The notes beneath the pieces are model-generated. The model ran no database searches and was not told the origin of the DNA. It saw only the letters and a list, made by a program, of their open reading frames with translations. 64,000 bases of DNA from the NCBI GenBank assembly GCA_963798775.1, contig CAWCUK010000004.1, forward strand, positions 682,001-746,000, in the 5' to 3' direction. Below are positions 7,730 through 16,536 of this stretch, piece after piece (position 1 is the stretch's first letter; every line of letters starts with the position of its first letter). The DNA is from CAWCUK01 sp963798775. Its GTDB lineage: Bacteria > Bacteroidota > Ignavibacteria > Ignavibacteriales > Ignavibacteriaceae. Made by a program: the position numbers and the translations under genes.

Positions 7730-8470
7730 CGCCCAAAAAGTGCTTAGAGATTTCTGTATTGACTCTCCCGATAAATTAAATTTTGAGGGAATAGCCGGAT
7801 ATGAAAATATTTTTATTGAAGAACGCGATCTAGAAGGGAAAGAAGGGCAGATTGTATTTAAGGGCGGTATGGGAATTATAAGTATTGATAATAAAGTGGA
7901 AGCGGAACAAAAACGTTTCACTATCGCCCATGAGTTCGGGCATTTTTATAATGAGCAAAAGAAAGATTTGTTTTACAGATGTTCGGCGGAGGATATAAGA
8001 AGTATTTACACCGTAAAATGGAAAGAAGTACACGCTAATGATTTTGCCGCCGAATTTCTTATGCCGACTGACTGGTTTAAAATTTTACATTCGGGAAAAA
8101 GTTTAGTAAAGAACTTTTAGTAAATACCGCCAAATTTTTCAAAGTATCATTAAGCGCCGCGGCTATGCGCTATTCCGAGATAGGGAACCATCCAATTACA
8201 ATTATAATGAGTAAGGAAGGCAAGGTTAAGTGGAGCCGGATAAATAAGTACTTCCCGTTTCACTTTATTAGGAGCGGGAGCGAGGTTAACAAAAACTCCT
8301 ACGCGTACGAATTTTTTCAAGGAGAAAGAATTTCAACCGAACCGGAAGAGGTTTTGGCGGACGCATGGTTCTGGGAGGATAAATTTTATAAAAAGGATTA
8401 TTTCCTTTATGAACAAAACATTCCTATGTACCGTTACGGTGCCGTGCTTACTATGCTTTGGACGGACTGA
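7707..8470 (+). pseudogene. ImmA/IrrE-family zinc metallopeptidase (one frameshift)
   Basis: The N-terminal frame carries the zinc motif TIAHEFGHFYN (counted from an ATG at 7701: H77, E78, H81) and the third ligand region ANDFAAEFLMP (E118). One base is missing from the A run at 8096-8100; with A6 instead of A5 the frame joins KKFSKELLVNTAKFFKVSLSAAAMRYSEIG and runs to the stop at 8470, giving a normal ImmA length of about 255 residues. The ATG at 7707 is preferred over 7701 because AAAGGA lies 5 bp before it. ImmA-like enzymes cleave repressors or anti-sigma partners; here the natural target would be one of the two upstream proteins (inference). Confidence 0.8.
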
Positions 8471-8493
8471 GGTGTTGAATTGATAGTTCGTTG

Positions 8494-8721
8494 GAAACCG
8501 ATGAATCGGTTTCGGGAATGTGTCGTCATTCTTGTATACCCACGGCTGAAGCCGTGGGTTGTGCTTCTTTTCCCATGTTTTTGGGTTTTGAGCAGATACC
8601 CACGACTTTGAAGTCGTGGGTTGTGCTGAAGCCTTGGAAGGTTTTCAGCCTATAATAACCCACGGATTTATCCGTGGGATGTATGGAAAAGAAAAAAACA
8701 TACTTAACCGCTTCAGCGGTT
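8494..8721. repeat. Cluster of REP-like hairpins upstream of RAYT 2
   Basis: Five perfect or near-perfect hairpins stand in a row: GAAACCGAT-GA-ATCGGTTTC (8494-8513), ACCCACGGCT-GA-AGCCGTGGGT (8538-8559), ACCCACGACTT-TG-AAGTCGTGGGT (8598-8621), CCCACGGAT-TT-ATCCGTGGG (8659-8678) and AACCGC-TTCA-GCGGTT (8706-8721). All share the CCCACG or AACCG foot. The same words recur after the transposase (9227-9247) and in the 238-bp repeats at 15887-16410. Confidence 0.85.
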
Positions 8722-8738
8722 TATGAAGAAGGAAAATT

Positions 8739-9173
8739 ATGTCGCATTCATTAACTAAAATATGGATTCACTTAATATTCGGAACTAAAGATAGATTCCC
8801 TTTGATAACTCCATATTTTGAGCAGAAGCTTTATATTCATATTAAGTATCTGCTTGAAAAAGATTTTGAATGCAGAGTCGAAATAATCAATGGAACAGCC
8901 GATCATATTCATATTTTATTTCTGCTCAAACAAAATATCTCGCTTGCGGATATTGCGAAGAATATCAAGGGGAATTCATCTCACTGGGTAAATCAAAATA
9001 ATTTTATAAAAACAAAGTTTGCCTGGCAAACCGGCTATGGCGCTTTTTCTGTTAGTGAATCTATGATGGAAAACGTGAAGAGATATATTTTAAACCAGAA
9101 AGAGCATCATAGGAAAATAAGTTTTGCTGAGGAGTATAAAAGGTTTGCTGAGAAGTACGGCTTTGATTTTTGA
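8739..9173 (+). CDS. REP-associated tyrosine transposase (RAYT 2)
   Basis: A complete 144-residue Y1 HUH transposase of PF01797 type. The HUH pair is H56-I-H58 in DHIHILF and the catalytic tyrosine is probably Y116 in VKRYILNQKEHH. It shares the fold and length of RAYT 1 but differs clearly in sequence, and it is surrounded by a different hairpin family (CCCACGxxTGAxxCGTGGG). The ATG is preceded by GAAGGAAAATT. The gene lies between the ImmA gene and a truncated nuclease-like gene and seems to have caused the truncation of the latter. Confidence 0.85.
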   Translation: MSHSLTKIWIHLIFGTKDRFPLITPYFEQKLYIHIKYLLEKDFECRVEIINGTADHIHILFLLKQNISLADIAKNIKGNSSHWVNQNNFIKTKFAWQTGYGAFSVSESMMENVKRYILNQKEHHRKISFAEEYKRFAEKYGFDF

Positions 9174-9226
9174 ATTGTTGTAAGCCGATAAAGCGGTTTC
9201 TTTTGTGGAGTTCCTTCTGCTCATAT

Positions 9227-9247
9227 CCCACGGCTGAAGCCGTGGGT
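9227..9247. repeat. REP-like hairpin downstream of RAYT 2
   Basis: CCCACGGCT-GA-AGCCGTGGG, the same sequence as the hairpin at 8538-8559. It marks the 3' border of the RAYT 2 unit. The coding remains of a nuclease-like gene begin about 14 bp later. Confidence 0.85.
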
Positions 9248-9260
9248 TGGGACTGTTTGA

Positions 9261-9668
9261 TTTGGTTGGGTATTATTTCTCCACCGCAGATGCATTCTAA
9301 ACCCGAATTTCGGGCCGGTAAGTAAAGAGATTGGCGGAGCTGAAGCAGATTTAATAATTGATAATACTTTATTAGAAATTAAGACTACCAAAAGTTTGAA
9401 AATAGAACGTGAAATGCTCAACCAAATTATTGGGTATTATTTTCTTGGCCATATTGGAAAAGTAAAATATATGAGAAATTGGAATACTATAACAAAATTA
9501 GGATTTTATTTTCCGCGTTTTGATGTTTTATATATTATGCCGGTTGAAAGGCTTATTCCAACGGCTAAATTACCGATTTTCCTTGAATGGCTAAAACATA
9601 GCATTGAATATTATCATAAAGGGTTTGTAAAAGATAATCCGAATTCAGCACTTTACAATAATATCTAA
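9261..9668 (+). pseudogene. 5'-truncated PD-(D/E)XK-like protein remnant
   Basis: The frame is open from 9261 but has no credible start; the only ATG (9396) lies inside the domain. Translation from about 9291 reads LNPNFGPVSKEIGGAEADLI, then a D...ExK pattern IIDNTLLEIKTTKS and the helix QIIGYYFLGHIGKV. This fits the core of a PD-(D/E)XK nuclease-fold protein, with DLIID and EIK as the active-site strand. The N-terminal half is missing, cut off at the RAYT 2 border hairpin. The C-terminus looks natural. Family identity below the superfamily level is not known. Confidence 0.6.
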
Positions 9669-9884
9669 AAACTAATAATTCATACAGAATAATAAGTTCC
9701 GCAAACCGTGAAAAAAACAAAGCCAGTTTTACTTTCGATCTATTAACCATTATTTCTTGAAATAAGTAAACAAATGCTCTATTTTGTAGACCGAATTTGT
9801 AAAGGTTTAGAAAAAGCAATTCGACTGAAGGGGTGTGCAAGTCAATTAAGAATTTTATAATAACTAAAACAAAATTTATTTTTT

Positions 9885-11339
9885 ATGTTCGAACAAATTT
9901 TCAAAAATATAGATGATACACTTTGGAAGGATGCCGGTTGCAGCAGCGAACTTGATTATGTTGAGCAGACATCCTGGGTTTTATTTCTTAAATATCTAAA
10001 TGATTTAGAGGAAGATAAAAAAACTGCTGCTGAATTATCAGGGAAAGCTTATTCAGAAATTATTGATAATAAATTTAAGTGGAATGTTTGGGCTGCGCCA
10101 AAAACAAGTGATGGTAAAATAGACCATCATATAGCAATGACCGGCGATGATTTAAGAGATTTTGTTGATCAAAACCTTTTCCCTTATTTGCGAAAATTTA
10201 AAACATCTGCTGCAAGCCCTGACACGATTGAATATAAAATAGGTGAAATATTTAGTGAACTAAAAAATAAAATTCAAAGTGGTTATAACTTACGTGAAGT
10301 TATTAACCTTGTAGATGAATTAAGATTTCGTTCCCATAAGGAAAAGCATGAGATGTCGCATCTCTATGAAAGTAAAATTAAAAATATGGGTAATGCAGGA
10401 AGAAACGGCGGAGAATACTACACACCAAGACCACTTATTAAAACTATTGTTAAAGTTGTAGCTCCCAAAATAGGAGAAAAAATTTATGATGGCGCAGTTG
10501 GTTCAGCGGGCTTTTTATGTGAATCTTTTGAATACCTTAAAGAGAATAAAAAGCTTACAACTAAAGATGTAGAGACTTTACAGAAAAATACTTTTTATGG
10601 AAAGGAAAAAAAATCTTTAGCATATATCATTGGCATAATGAATATGATTTTACATGGAATTGAAGCACCTAATATTGTTCACACAAATACGCTTTCCGAA
10701 AATATAATGGACTTGGAAGAAAAAGATAGATATGATGTTGTTGTTGCAAATCCACCATTTGGCGGTAAGGAAAGAAAAGAAGTACAGCAGAACTTTCCAA
10801 TTAAAACTGGTGAAACAGCTTTTTTATTTTTACAGCATTTTATTAAAATATTAAGGGCTGGCGGAAGAGGTGGTATTGTAATAAAGAATACATTTCTTTC
10901 AAACTCTGATAATGCTTCAGTCTCTCTGCGGAAACTTTTACTTGAAAGTTGTAACCTTCATACAGTTTTAGATTTGCCCGGCGGTACATTTACCGGTGCG
11001 GGTGTAAAAACCGTAGTTTTATTTTTTGAAAAAGGTTCACCTACAAAAAAAGTTTGGTTTTACCAATTGAACTTGGATAGAAACTTAGGTAAAACAAATC
11101 CGCTCAATGAAAATGATTTAGCAGAATTTGTAAAGCTGCAAAAAACTAAAACAGATAGTGAAAACTCATGGACAGTTAATGTTAAAGATATTGACCAAAC
11201 TACTTTTGATTTAAGTGTTAAAAACCCGAATAAAAAAGAAGAAACTGCTTTGCGTGAACCGAAAGAAATTTTAGAGGAGATAAAAACTTTGGATGAAGAA
11301 AGTGCGGATATTTTAAAATCGATTTTGGAATTAATATGA
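9885..11339 (+). CDS. hsdM: Type I restriction-modification system methyltransferase subunit HsdM
   Basis: A full-length 484-residue HsdM. The helical N-terminal domain (about 1-130) opens with FEQIFKNIDDTLWKDAG, followed by the N6-adenine methyltransferase domain. The catalytic motif NPPFGG is at about residue 289, and the S-adenosylmethionine loop GAVGSAGFL at about 206-214. It transfers methyl groups to adenine in the site chosen by HsdS. Its stop overlaps the hsdS start in an ATGA (11336-11339), so the two were translationally coupled. It is the only intact subunit of this locus, so methylation now depends on an HsdS supplied elsewhere, if any. Confidence 0.95.
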   Translation: MFEQIFKNIDDTLWKDAGCSSELDYVEQTSWVLFLKYLNDLEEDKKTAAELSGKAYSEIIDNKFKWNVWAAPKTSDGKIDHHIAMTGDDLRDFVDQNLFPYLRKFKTSAASPDTIEYKIGEIFSELKNKIQSGYNLREVINLVDELRFRSHKEKHEMSHLYESKIKNMGNAGRNGGEYYTPRPLIKTIVKVVAPKIGEKIYDGAVGSAGFLCESFEYLKENKKLTTKDVETLQKNTFYGKEKKSLAYIIGIMNMILHGIEAPNIVHTNTLSENIMDLEEKDRYDVVVANPPFGGKERKEVQQNFPIKTGETAFLFLQHFIKILRAGGRGGIVIKNTFLSNSDNASVSLRKLLLESCNLHTVLDLPGGTFTGAGVKTVVLFFEKGSPTKKVWFYQLNLDRNLGKTNPLNENDLAEFVKLQKTKTDSENSWTVNVKDIDQTTFDLSVKNPNKKEETALREPKEILEEIKTLDEESADILKSILELI

Positions 11340-12516
11340 AGCAAAGATTGGGAAATAAAAAAATTAGGTGAAGTTTGTGAATTTATACTAAAGGAACAAC
11401 TCAATAAACGATTCAAATAAATGAGGGAATGGGTATATTAAAGTTAGATATCCTTAATATGTATTGTGAAGGCTGGAAAAGTTAATATTCAATGAATTCA
11501 TATACGCATTGATAAGCAAGTCAATAGAAGATTATAAATTAAAAGTGGTGACATGGTAAATATTGCGAATTGTAAGTAGAAACAAGAAGATATTGGCACT
11601 TGAGGCAACATATTTTGAAGTTAAATTAATAAACAAATAATTTTCAATAGTTTTATAATTAATCTTTATTCTGAAATTAAATCAAAAAAGAAAATTCGAA
11701 AAATATAGTGGAAAGGATGTAGCAACAAACAAAATTAATCGTAATAAGTTATCCAATTAAATCATTCTGAGCTAAATAATCCCACCACTCCCCGAACAAA
11801 AACGCATTGTAGCAATTTTAGATGAAGCTTTCGCTGCGATAGAAAAAGCAAAAGCCAATGCAGAACAAAACCTAAAAAATGCCAAAGAACTTTTTGAAAG
11901 TTATTTGCAAAGTGTATTTGAAAATAAAGGTGAGGGTTGGGAAGAGAAGACTTTGGGGAATGTCTGTCAATTAGTATCAAGGCATTGCCATTAAGTTAAA
12001 ACTAAACATGCTCTTGTTGAAAGAAGTGAATTGCCACTATTGAGGATTAAAGATTTAAAGAATAATACCGTTGAGCAATATATTGATCCAAATAATTTTC
12101 CAGCTAATGCATTAGTAAATGAAGATGATATCATTTATACAAGAACAGGTTCATTAGGGTTGGTTTTTAGAGGCAGAAAAGGTGTCCTACACAATAATTC
12201 ATTTAAGGTTGTCCCTTGATGAATCATTGGCTAAAGATTTCCTATTTATATGGTTACAAAATCCAATTTTCAAATCCAAGATAATGGAACTTGCCTTGAA
12301 AGCTGCACAACCAGATATTACACATGCAATTTTCAAAATTCAAGAAATCGCTATTCCACCATTATTTGTACAAAAAACAATCGTACGAAAACTTGATTCC
12401 CTTTCAGCAGAAACAAAAAAACTAGAAAATATTTATCAGAAGAAAATAAATATTTAGATGAATTGAAAAAATCAATTTTGCAAAAAGCATTTAGTGGTGA
12501 ATTGTCTGAACCATGA
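11336..12516 (+). pseudogene. hsdS: Decayed type I specificity subunit HsdS
   Basis: The start ATG overlaps the hsdM stop. An early frame change separates it from the typical opening DWEIKKLGEVCEF (about 11346-11385). The first target-recognition domain (about 11400-11700) no longer reads in any frame. Conserved HsdS pieces then follow: a degraded KINRNKLSN-like string near 11735, the central helix LPEQKRIVAILDEAFAAIEKAKA (about 11785-11855), ESYLQSVFENKGEGWEEKTLG, a second recognition domain in two frames (12031-12219 and 12200-12457), and the end LKKSILQKAFSGELSEP. Several frameshifts and stops show true decay, not one error. The stop codon is supplied by the repeat at 12504. Confidence 0.85.
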
Positions 12517-12581
12517 TTAGAAGGATTACTGCATTGCCATGATTTTATAATCAGTTCAATCAGGTGAATAGATGTTCAGAC
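12504..12581. repeat. Left boundary repeat of the GxxExxY cassette
   Basis: A 78-bp repeat with perfect 8-bp terminal inverted repeats, GTCTGAAC (12504-12511) and GTTCAGAC (12574-12581). The interior reads CATGATTAGAAGGATT...TTGCCATGATTTT...ATCAGGT. A homologous direct copy lies at 12970-13058. It supplies the stop codon of the hsdS remnant. Confidence 0.85.
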
Positions 12582-12602
12582 AATTAATCATGATAAAAGT
12601 AA

Positions 12603-12986
12603 ATGAAAGAGCAAGATTTAACACATAAAATTATCGGCGCCGCAATGGAAGTACATAAGCATCTTGGCAATGGCTTTCAGGAAGTTGTTTATCAGCGTGC
12701 TTTAGCCATTGAAATGGAAATGCAAAACATCAGTTTTAGCAGAGAACATGAAATGCCGTTAAAATACAAAGGTTATGATGTAGGCACACGAAGAGTAGAT
12801 TTTTTTGTTGAAGATAAAATTATGGTAGAGATAAAAGCAATCATCAATTTGGAAGATGTTCATTTGGCGCAAGCTATGAATTATTTAGAAGCTTATAAAT
12901 TAGAAATCGGGCTTTTAATTAATTTTGGTGCAAAGAGTTTGCAATTTAAGAGAGTGCATAATAATAAACGTCTGAACCATGATTAG
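12603..12986 (+). CDS. GxxExxY family protein (PD-(D/E)XK superfamily)
   Basis: A 127-residue protein with the family signature GNGFQEVVY (GxxExxY) at about residues 22-30 and the nuclease-fold core RRVDFFVEDKIMVEIKA, where D and ExK are the would-be catalytic residues (D near 62, E-I-K near 74-76). It belongs to TIGR04256/PF13366; function is unknown, although the fold suggests nucleic-acid binding or cutting. It lies between hsdS and hsdR, which should be adjacent, and is bounded by two homologous repeats, so it came in as a unit. Its stop (TAG) lies inside the right repeat. The ATG has only a weak ribosome site. Confidence 0.85.
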   Translation: MKEQDLTHKIIGAAMEVHKHLGNGFQEVVYQRALAIEMEMQNISFSREHEMPLKYKGYDVGTRRVDFFVEDKIMVEIKAIINLEDVHLAQAMNYLEAYKLEIGLLINFGAKSLQFKRVHNNKRLNHD

Positions 12987-13058
12987 AAGGAATTAAGGAT
13001 TGCCGTGATTTTTACAAAATCAAGTAATCAGGTAAATCGAGTGAATCAAGGTTCAGAC
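12970..13058. repeat. Right boundary repeat of the GxxExxY cassette
   Basis: An 89-bp homologue of the left repeat in the same orientation: GTCTGAAC at 12970-12977 and GTTCAGAC at 13051-13058, sharing CATGATTAGAAGG, ATTGCC.TGATTTT and ATCAGGT. The last codons of the GxxExxY gene overlap its first 17 bp. Confidence 0.85.
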
Positions 13059-13070
13059 AATTAAATTCAA

Positions 13071-15919
13071 ATGAATCAAAGTCAAACTATGAACGAAGCT
13101 GAAACAAGAGCAGAGCTAATTGATCCTAAACTTATTGAATGTGGTTGGGGAGTAAACACCGATACAAAAATTTTGCGTGAATTTCATATAACTAAAGGTA
13201 AAATTAAAGTTGGAGGTGAAAGAGCAAAACCACTTAATTGCAGATTACATACTTACATACAAAAATGTTAAGCTTGCAATAATTGAAGCGAAGTGCGATG
13301 AATTAGAAGTAGGAGAAGGAGTTGCACAAGCAAAACTTTATGCGGAAAAATTAAATATAGATTTTACCTATTCATCAAACGGTAAAGAGATTTACTTAGT
13401 AAATATGAAAACCGGTAAAGAAGGATTAGTAAATAATTTCTTCACACCTGATGAGTTATGGGAAAAAACTTTTGAAAAACAAAATGAGTGGCGGGATAAA
13501 TTCAATAAAATTCCTTATGAAGATATTGGAGGCACAAAACCATTAAGATTCTATCAAGAATTAGCTGTTGATAAAACTCTTTCCGCAATTGCAGAAGATA
13601 AAGATAGAATTTTACTTACGCTTGCAACCGGCACAGGCAAAACTTTTATTGCCTTTCAGATTGCATGGAAATTATTTCATTCTCGCTGGAATTTAAAAAA
13701 AGATGGGTTACGCAGACCACGTATTTTATTTCTTGCAGATAGAAATATTTTAGCAGATCAAGCCTTTAATGCTTTCAATGCCTTTCCTGAAGATGCACTT
13801 GTTAGAATAAGTCCAAAAGAAATTAGAAAAAAGGGGAAAGTCCCAACAAACGGCAGTATTTTTTTCACAATCTTCCAAACATTTATGAGCGGAGAAAATA
13901 AAACTCCATATTTCGGTGAATATCCATCAGACTATTTTGATTTTATAGTGATCGACGAATGTCATAGGGGAGGGGCTAATGATGAAAGCAATTGGCGCGC
14001 AATTATGGAATACTTTTCCCCTGCTGTGCAGCTTGGATTAACCGCAACACCCAAGCGCAAAAACAACATAGATACTTATAAATATTTTGGCGAACCTGTA
14101 TATGTCTATTCTTTGAAAGAAGGAATCAATGATGGATTTCTTACTCCATTTAAAGTGAAACGAATACAAACCACAATGGATGAATATGTTTATACATCAG
14201 ATGATACAATTATTGAAGGAGAAGTTGAGGAAGGTAAAATTTATCAGGAAACAGATTTTAATAGAATTATTGAAATAAAACAGCGTGAAGAAAAAAGAGT
14301 AAAGATTTTACTTTCTGAAATAAACCAAAAAGAAAAAAGTATTGTTTTTTGTGCGTCTCAAGACCATGCAGCAGCAATAAGAGATTTGATAAATCAACAC
14401 AAAGAAAGTACAGACCCAAATTATTGTCAGCGCGTAACTGCAAACGATGGCGCACTTGGTGAACAGCATTTAAGGAATTTTCAGGATAACGAAAAAACAA
14501 TACCAACAGTTTCAAGCTCAACATCATATTCGTTCATCGTATGCCTTACTTCATGATGAATAATATAACGGGAGTAACCATCAAGTACCGATATCAAAAA
14601 TAAAAAACTCCAGTTAAAATTCAGATATTTAATATCTACATGCCAGTGTTTATGAGGACAGTCCGGCTGCTTAAACCCATTGCCTTTTGTATCTCTTTTC
14701 ACTGTATTCCACTTGTTTAACAGATCGGCTCTCTTCAGAATACGATAAACACTGGACGGATGTACTGCCGCTATATTCAGATCCAGCATTTTATAGGCTA
14801 TTCGTCTGTATCCGTCTTTTAGAAAATAATCATTCTCTGAATAATGTTCGCGTGCAAATTCTTCTATAACTTTTATCTCTTGCGGCGTTAACCAATGGGC
14901 CTTCGGTATCTTTCCGTTATGATGGTTTGCTACTCCGCTTCTTTTGACCCATCTGTAGAATTTAACCTTGCAAAGCCCAATATGTGATAAAAGCTTTTTC
15001 ACCGGGATACCACTTCGTAACAACTTCACAAAAATTATCAACCGGAGTTGATGCCAGAAATATTAGAAATATTGTTTTCTTACGTCCAATAAATACAATG
15101 ATAGAATTTAAACAGATTGTAGGGCGCGGTACTCGTTTGTTTGAGGGAAAAGATTATTTCACGATATATGACTTTGTAAACGCGTATCATCATTTTTCTG
15201 ATCCTGAATGGGATGGCGAACCTATTGAGCCTGAAGAACCAAAAGTAAGAACAGTTAATGAACCAAATGAAATTTATGATACTCCTGATGATGGTGGTGA
15301 TGAGATAGAAAAAAAGAAAAGACTTAAAATTAAACTGCGTGATGGTAAGGAAAGAGAAATCCAGCATATGATTTCAACTTCATTTTGGAGCGCAGATGGT
15401 AAACCAATTTCAGCAGAAGAATTCTTAGCAAGTTTATTTGGCAAGTTGCCAGAGTTTTTCAAAAATGAAGATGAGTTAAGAGAAATATGGTCTGATCCAT
15501 CAACAAGAAAATCATTACTTGAAAGTCTTGAAGAAGCTGGGTATGGAAGTGATGAACTTACTACATTACAAAAACTAATTAGCGCAGAAAATAGCGATCT
15601 GTTTGATGTACTCGAATATATTTCATTTGCAATTAAACCTATAACACGAGAGGAAAGAGTAATCAATTCTAAGCTAAATATTTTTAATGAACTGGATGAT
15701 AAGCAAAAAGAGTTTATTGATTTTGTGTTATCTAAATATATTGAAACAGGAGTTAGTGAACTTTCACAAGATAAATTACCAACACTGTTAGAATTAAAAT
15801 ATCGTTCAATTCAAGATGCAGCAGAGGAACTTGGAGGAGTTGAAAAAATTAAAAATACATTTATTTCATTTCAGAAATATTTGTATAGGCCGGTAGCCTA
15901 CGGTTTCAACCGTGGGTGA
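13071..15919 (+). pseudogene. hsdR: Type I restriction subunit HsdR, disrupted
   Basis: The restriction/translocase subunit, broken at three points. The N-terminal part has ETRAELIDPKLIECGWG and, after one extra A at 13236-13237, the nuclease core ADYILTYKNVKLAIIEAK (D...ExK). The SF2 helicase follows: Walker A ATGTGKT, motif II DECHRGG, motif III GLTATPKR. At 14510 the gene is cut between IPT and VTTSQK by a 506-bp transposase fragment; it resumes at 15017 with motif V STGVDAR and motif VI VGRGTRLF. The last residues, RPVAYGFNRG, are coded by a REP-like repeat that starts at 15887. Restriction activity is very probably lost. The second Met (13089) is an alternative start. Confidence 0.9.
14511..15016 (-). 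mobile_element. 506-bp IS3-family transposase fragment inside hsdR
   Basis: On the minus strand this piece codes the N-terminal half of an IS3-type OrfB: a helix-turn-helix segment (LLSHIGLCKVKFYRWVKR), a central helical part and the first catalytic box, HWHVDIKYL, followed by DGYSRYI. The second D and the E are absent. Neither end has inverted repeats. GT stands at both junctions (14509-14510 and 15017-15018); removing 508 bp restores an uninterrupted HsdR reading IPTVTTSQKLSTGVDARN. It is unrelated in sequence to the IS3 element at 2681-4252. Confidence 0.85.
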
Positions 15920-16410
15920 AAAGGATAACAGCAACCGTACAAACCGTTTTAACGGTTTTGAGTAGCGTGGTGAAATTGTTCTGCAAAGGGAAACCGATGA
16001 ATCGGTTTCGGGTGGTTTGGGTTGTTCTGTATATGCCCACGACTGAAGTCGTGGGTTAGGGTGTAGCATAATTTCCCGGGCGGCTGAAGTTGGGGGTTAG
16101 GGTATGGACGGAAATTTCGATGATAGGCCGGTAGCCTACGGTTTCAACCGTGGGTGAAAAGGATAACAGCAACCATACAAACCGTTTTAACGGTTTTGAG
16201 TAGAGTGGTGAAATTGTTCTGCAAAGGGAAACCGATGAATCGGTTTCGGGGGTTGTGGGTTGTTATGTATTTGCCCACGACTGAAGTCGTGGGTTAGGGT
16301 GTAGCATAATTTCCCGGTCGGCTGAAGTTGGGGGTTAGGGTATGGACGGAAATTTCGATGGTAGGCCGGTAGCCTATGGTTTCAACCGTGGGTGAAAAGG
16401 ATAACAGCAA
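15887..16410. repeat. 238-bp tandem repeats made of REP-like hairpins
   Basis: The word AGGCCGGTAGCCTA starts at 15887, 16125 and 16363 (the last as AGGCCGGTAGCCTAT): two full units of 238 bp and a partial third of about 48 bp. Each full unit holds hairpins ACGGTT-TC-AACCGT, AACCG-TTTTA-ACGGTT, AACCGAT-GA-ATCGGTT and CCCACGACT-GA-AGTCGTGGG. Two of these recur at 8494-8621 next to RAYT 2. No transposase is present here, so this is a non-autonomous copy. The first unit begins within the last codons of hsdR. Confidence 0.9.
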
Positions 16411-16536
16411 GTCGTGCAGTTAATGGTTAGTGAATCAAAATTGAATAAAAAAGGATGTCCCATTGCATTTAAACATTTTTGAACTTAGCTTGTAATTTAA
16501 ATTCTCATAATCTCAAAATAATTCTTATTACTGCTT

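Noticed and set aside
11336..12516. Phase-variable hsdS by inversion, or a diversity-generating retroelement
   Set aside because: No second recognition-domain cassette, invertase or reverse transcriptase is nearby; the lesions are ordinary decay.
14687..14869. 60-residue plus-strand open frame
   Set aside because: It is a shadow of the minus-strand transposase fragment in hsdR.
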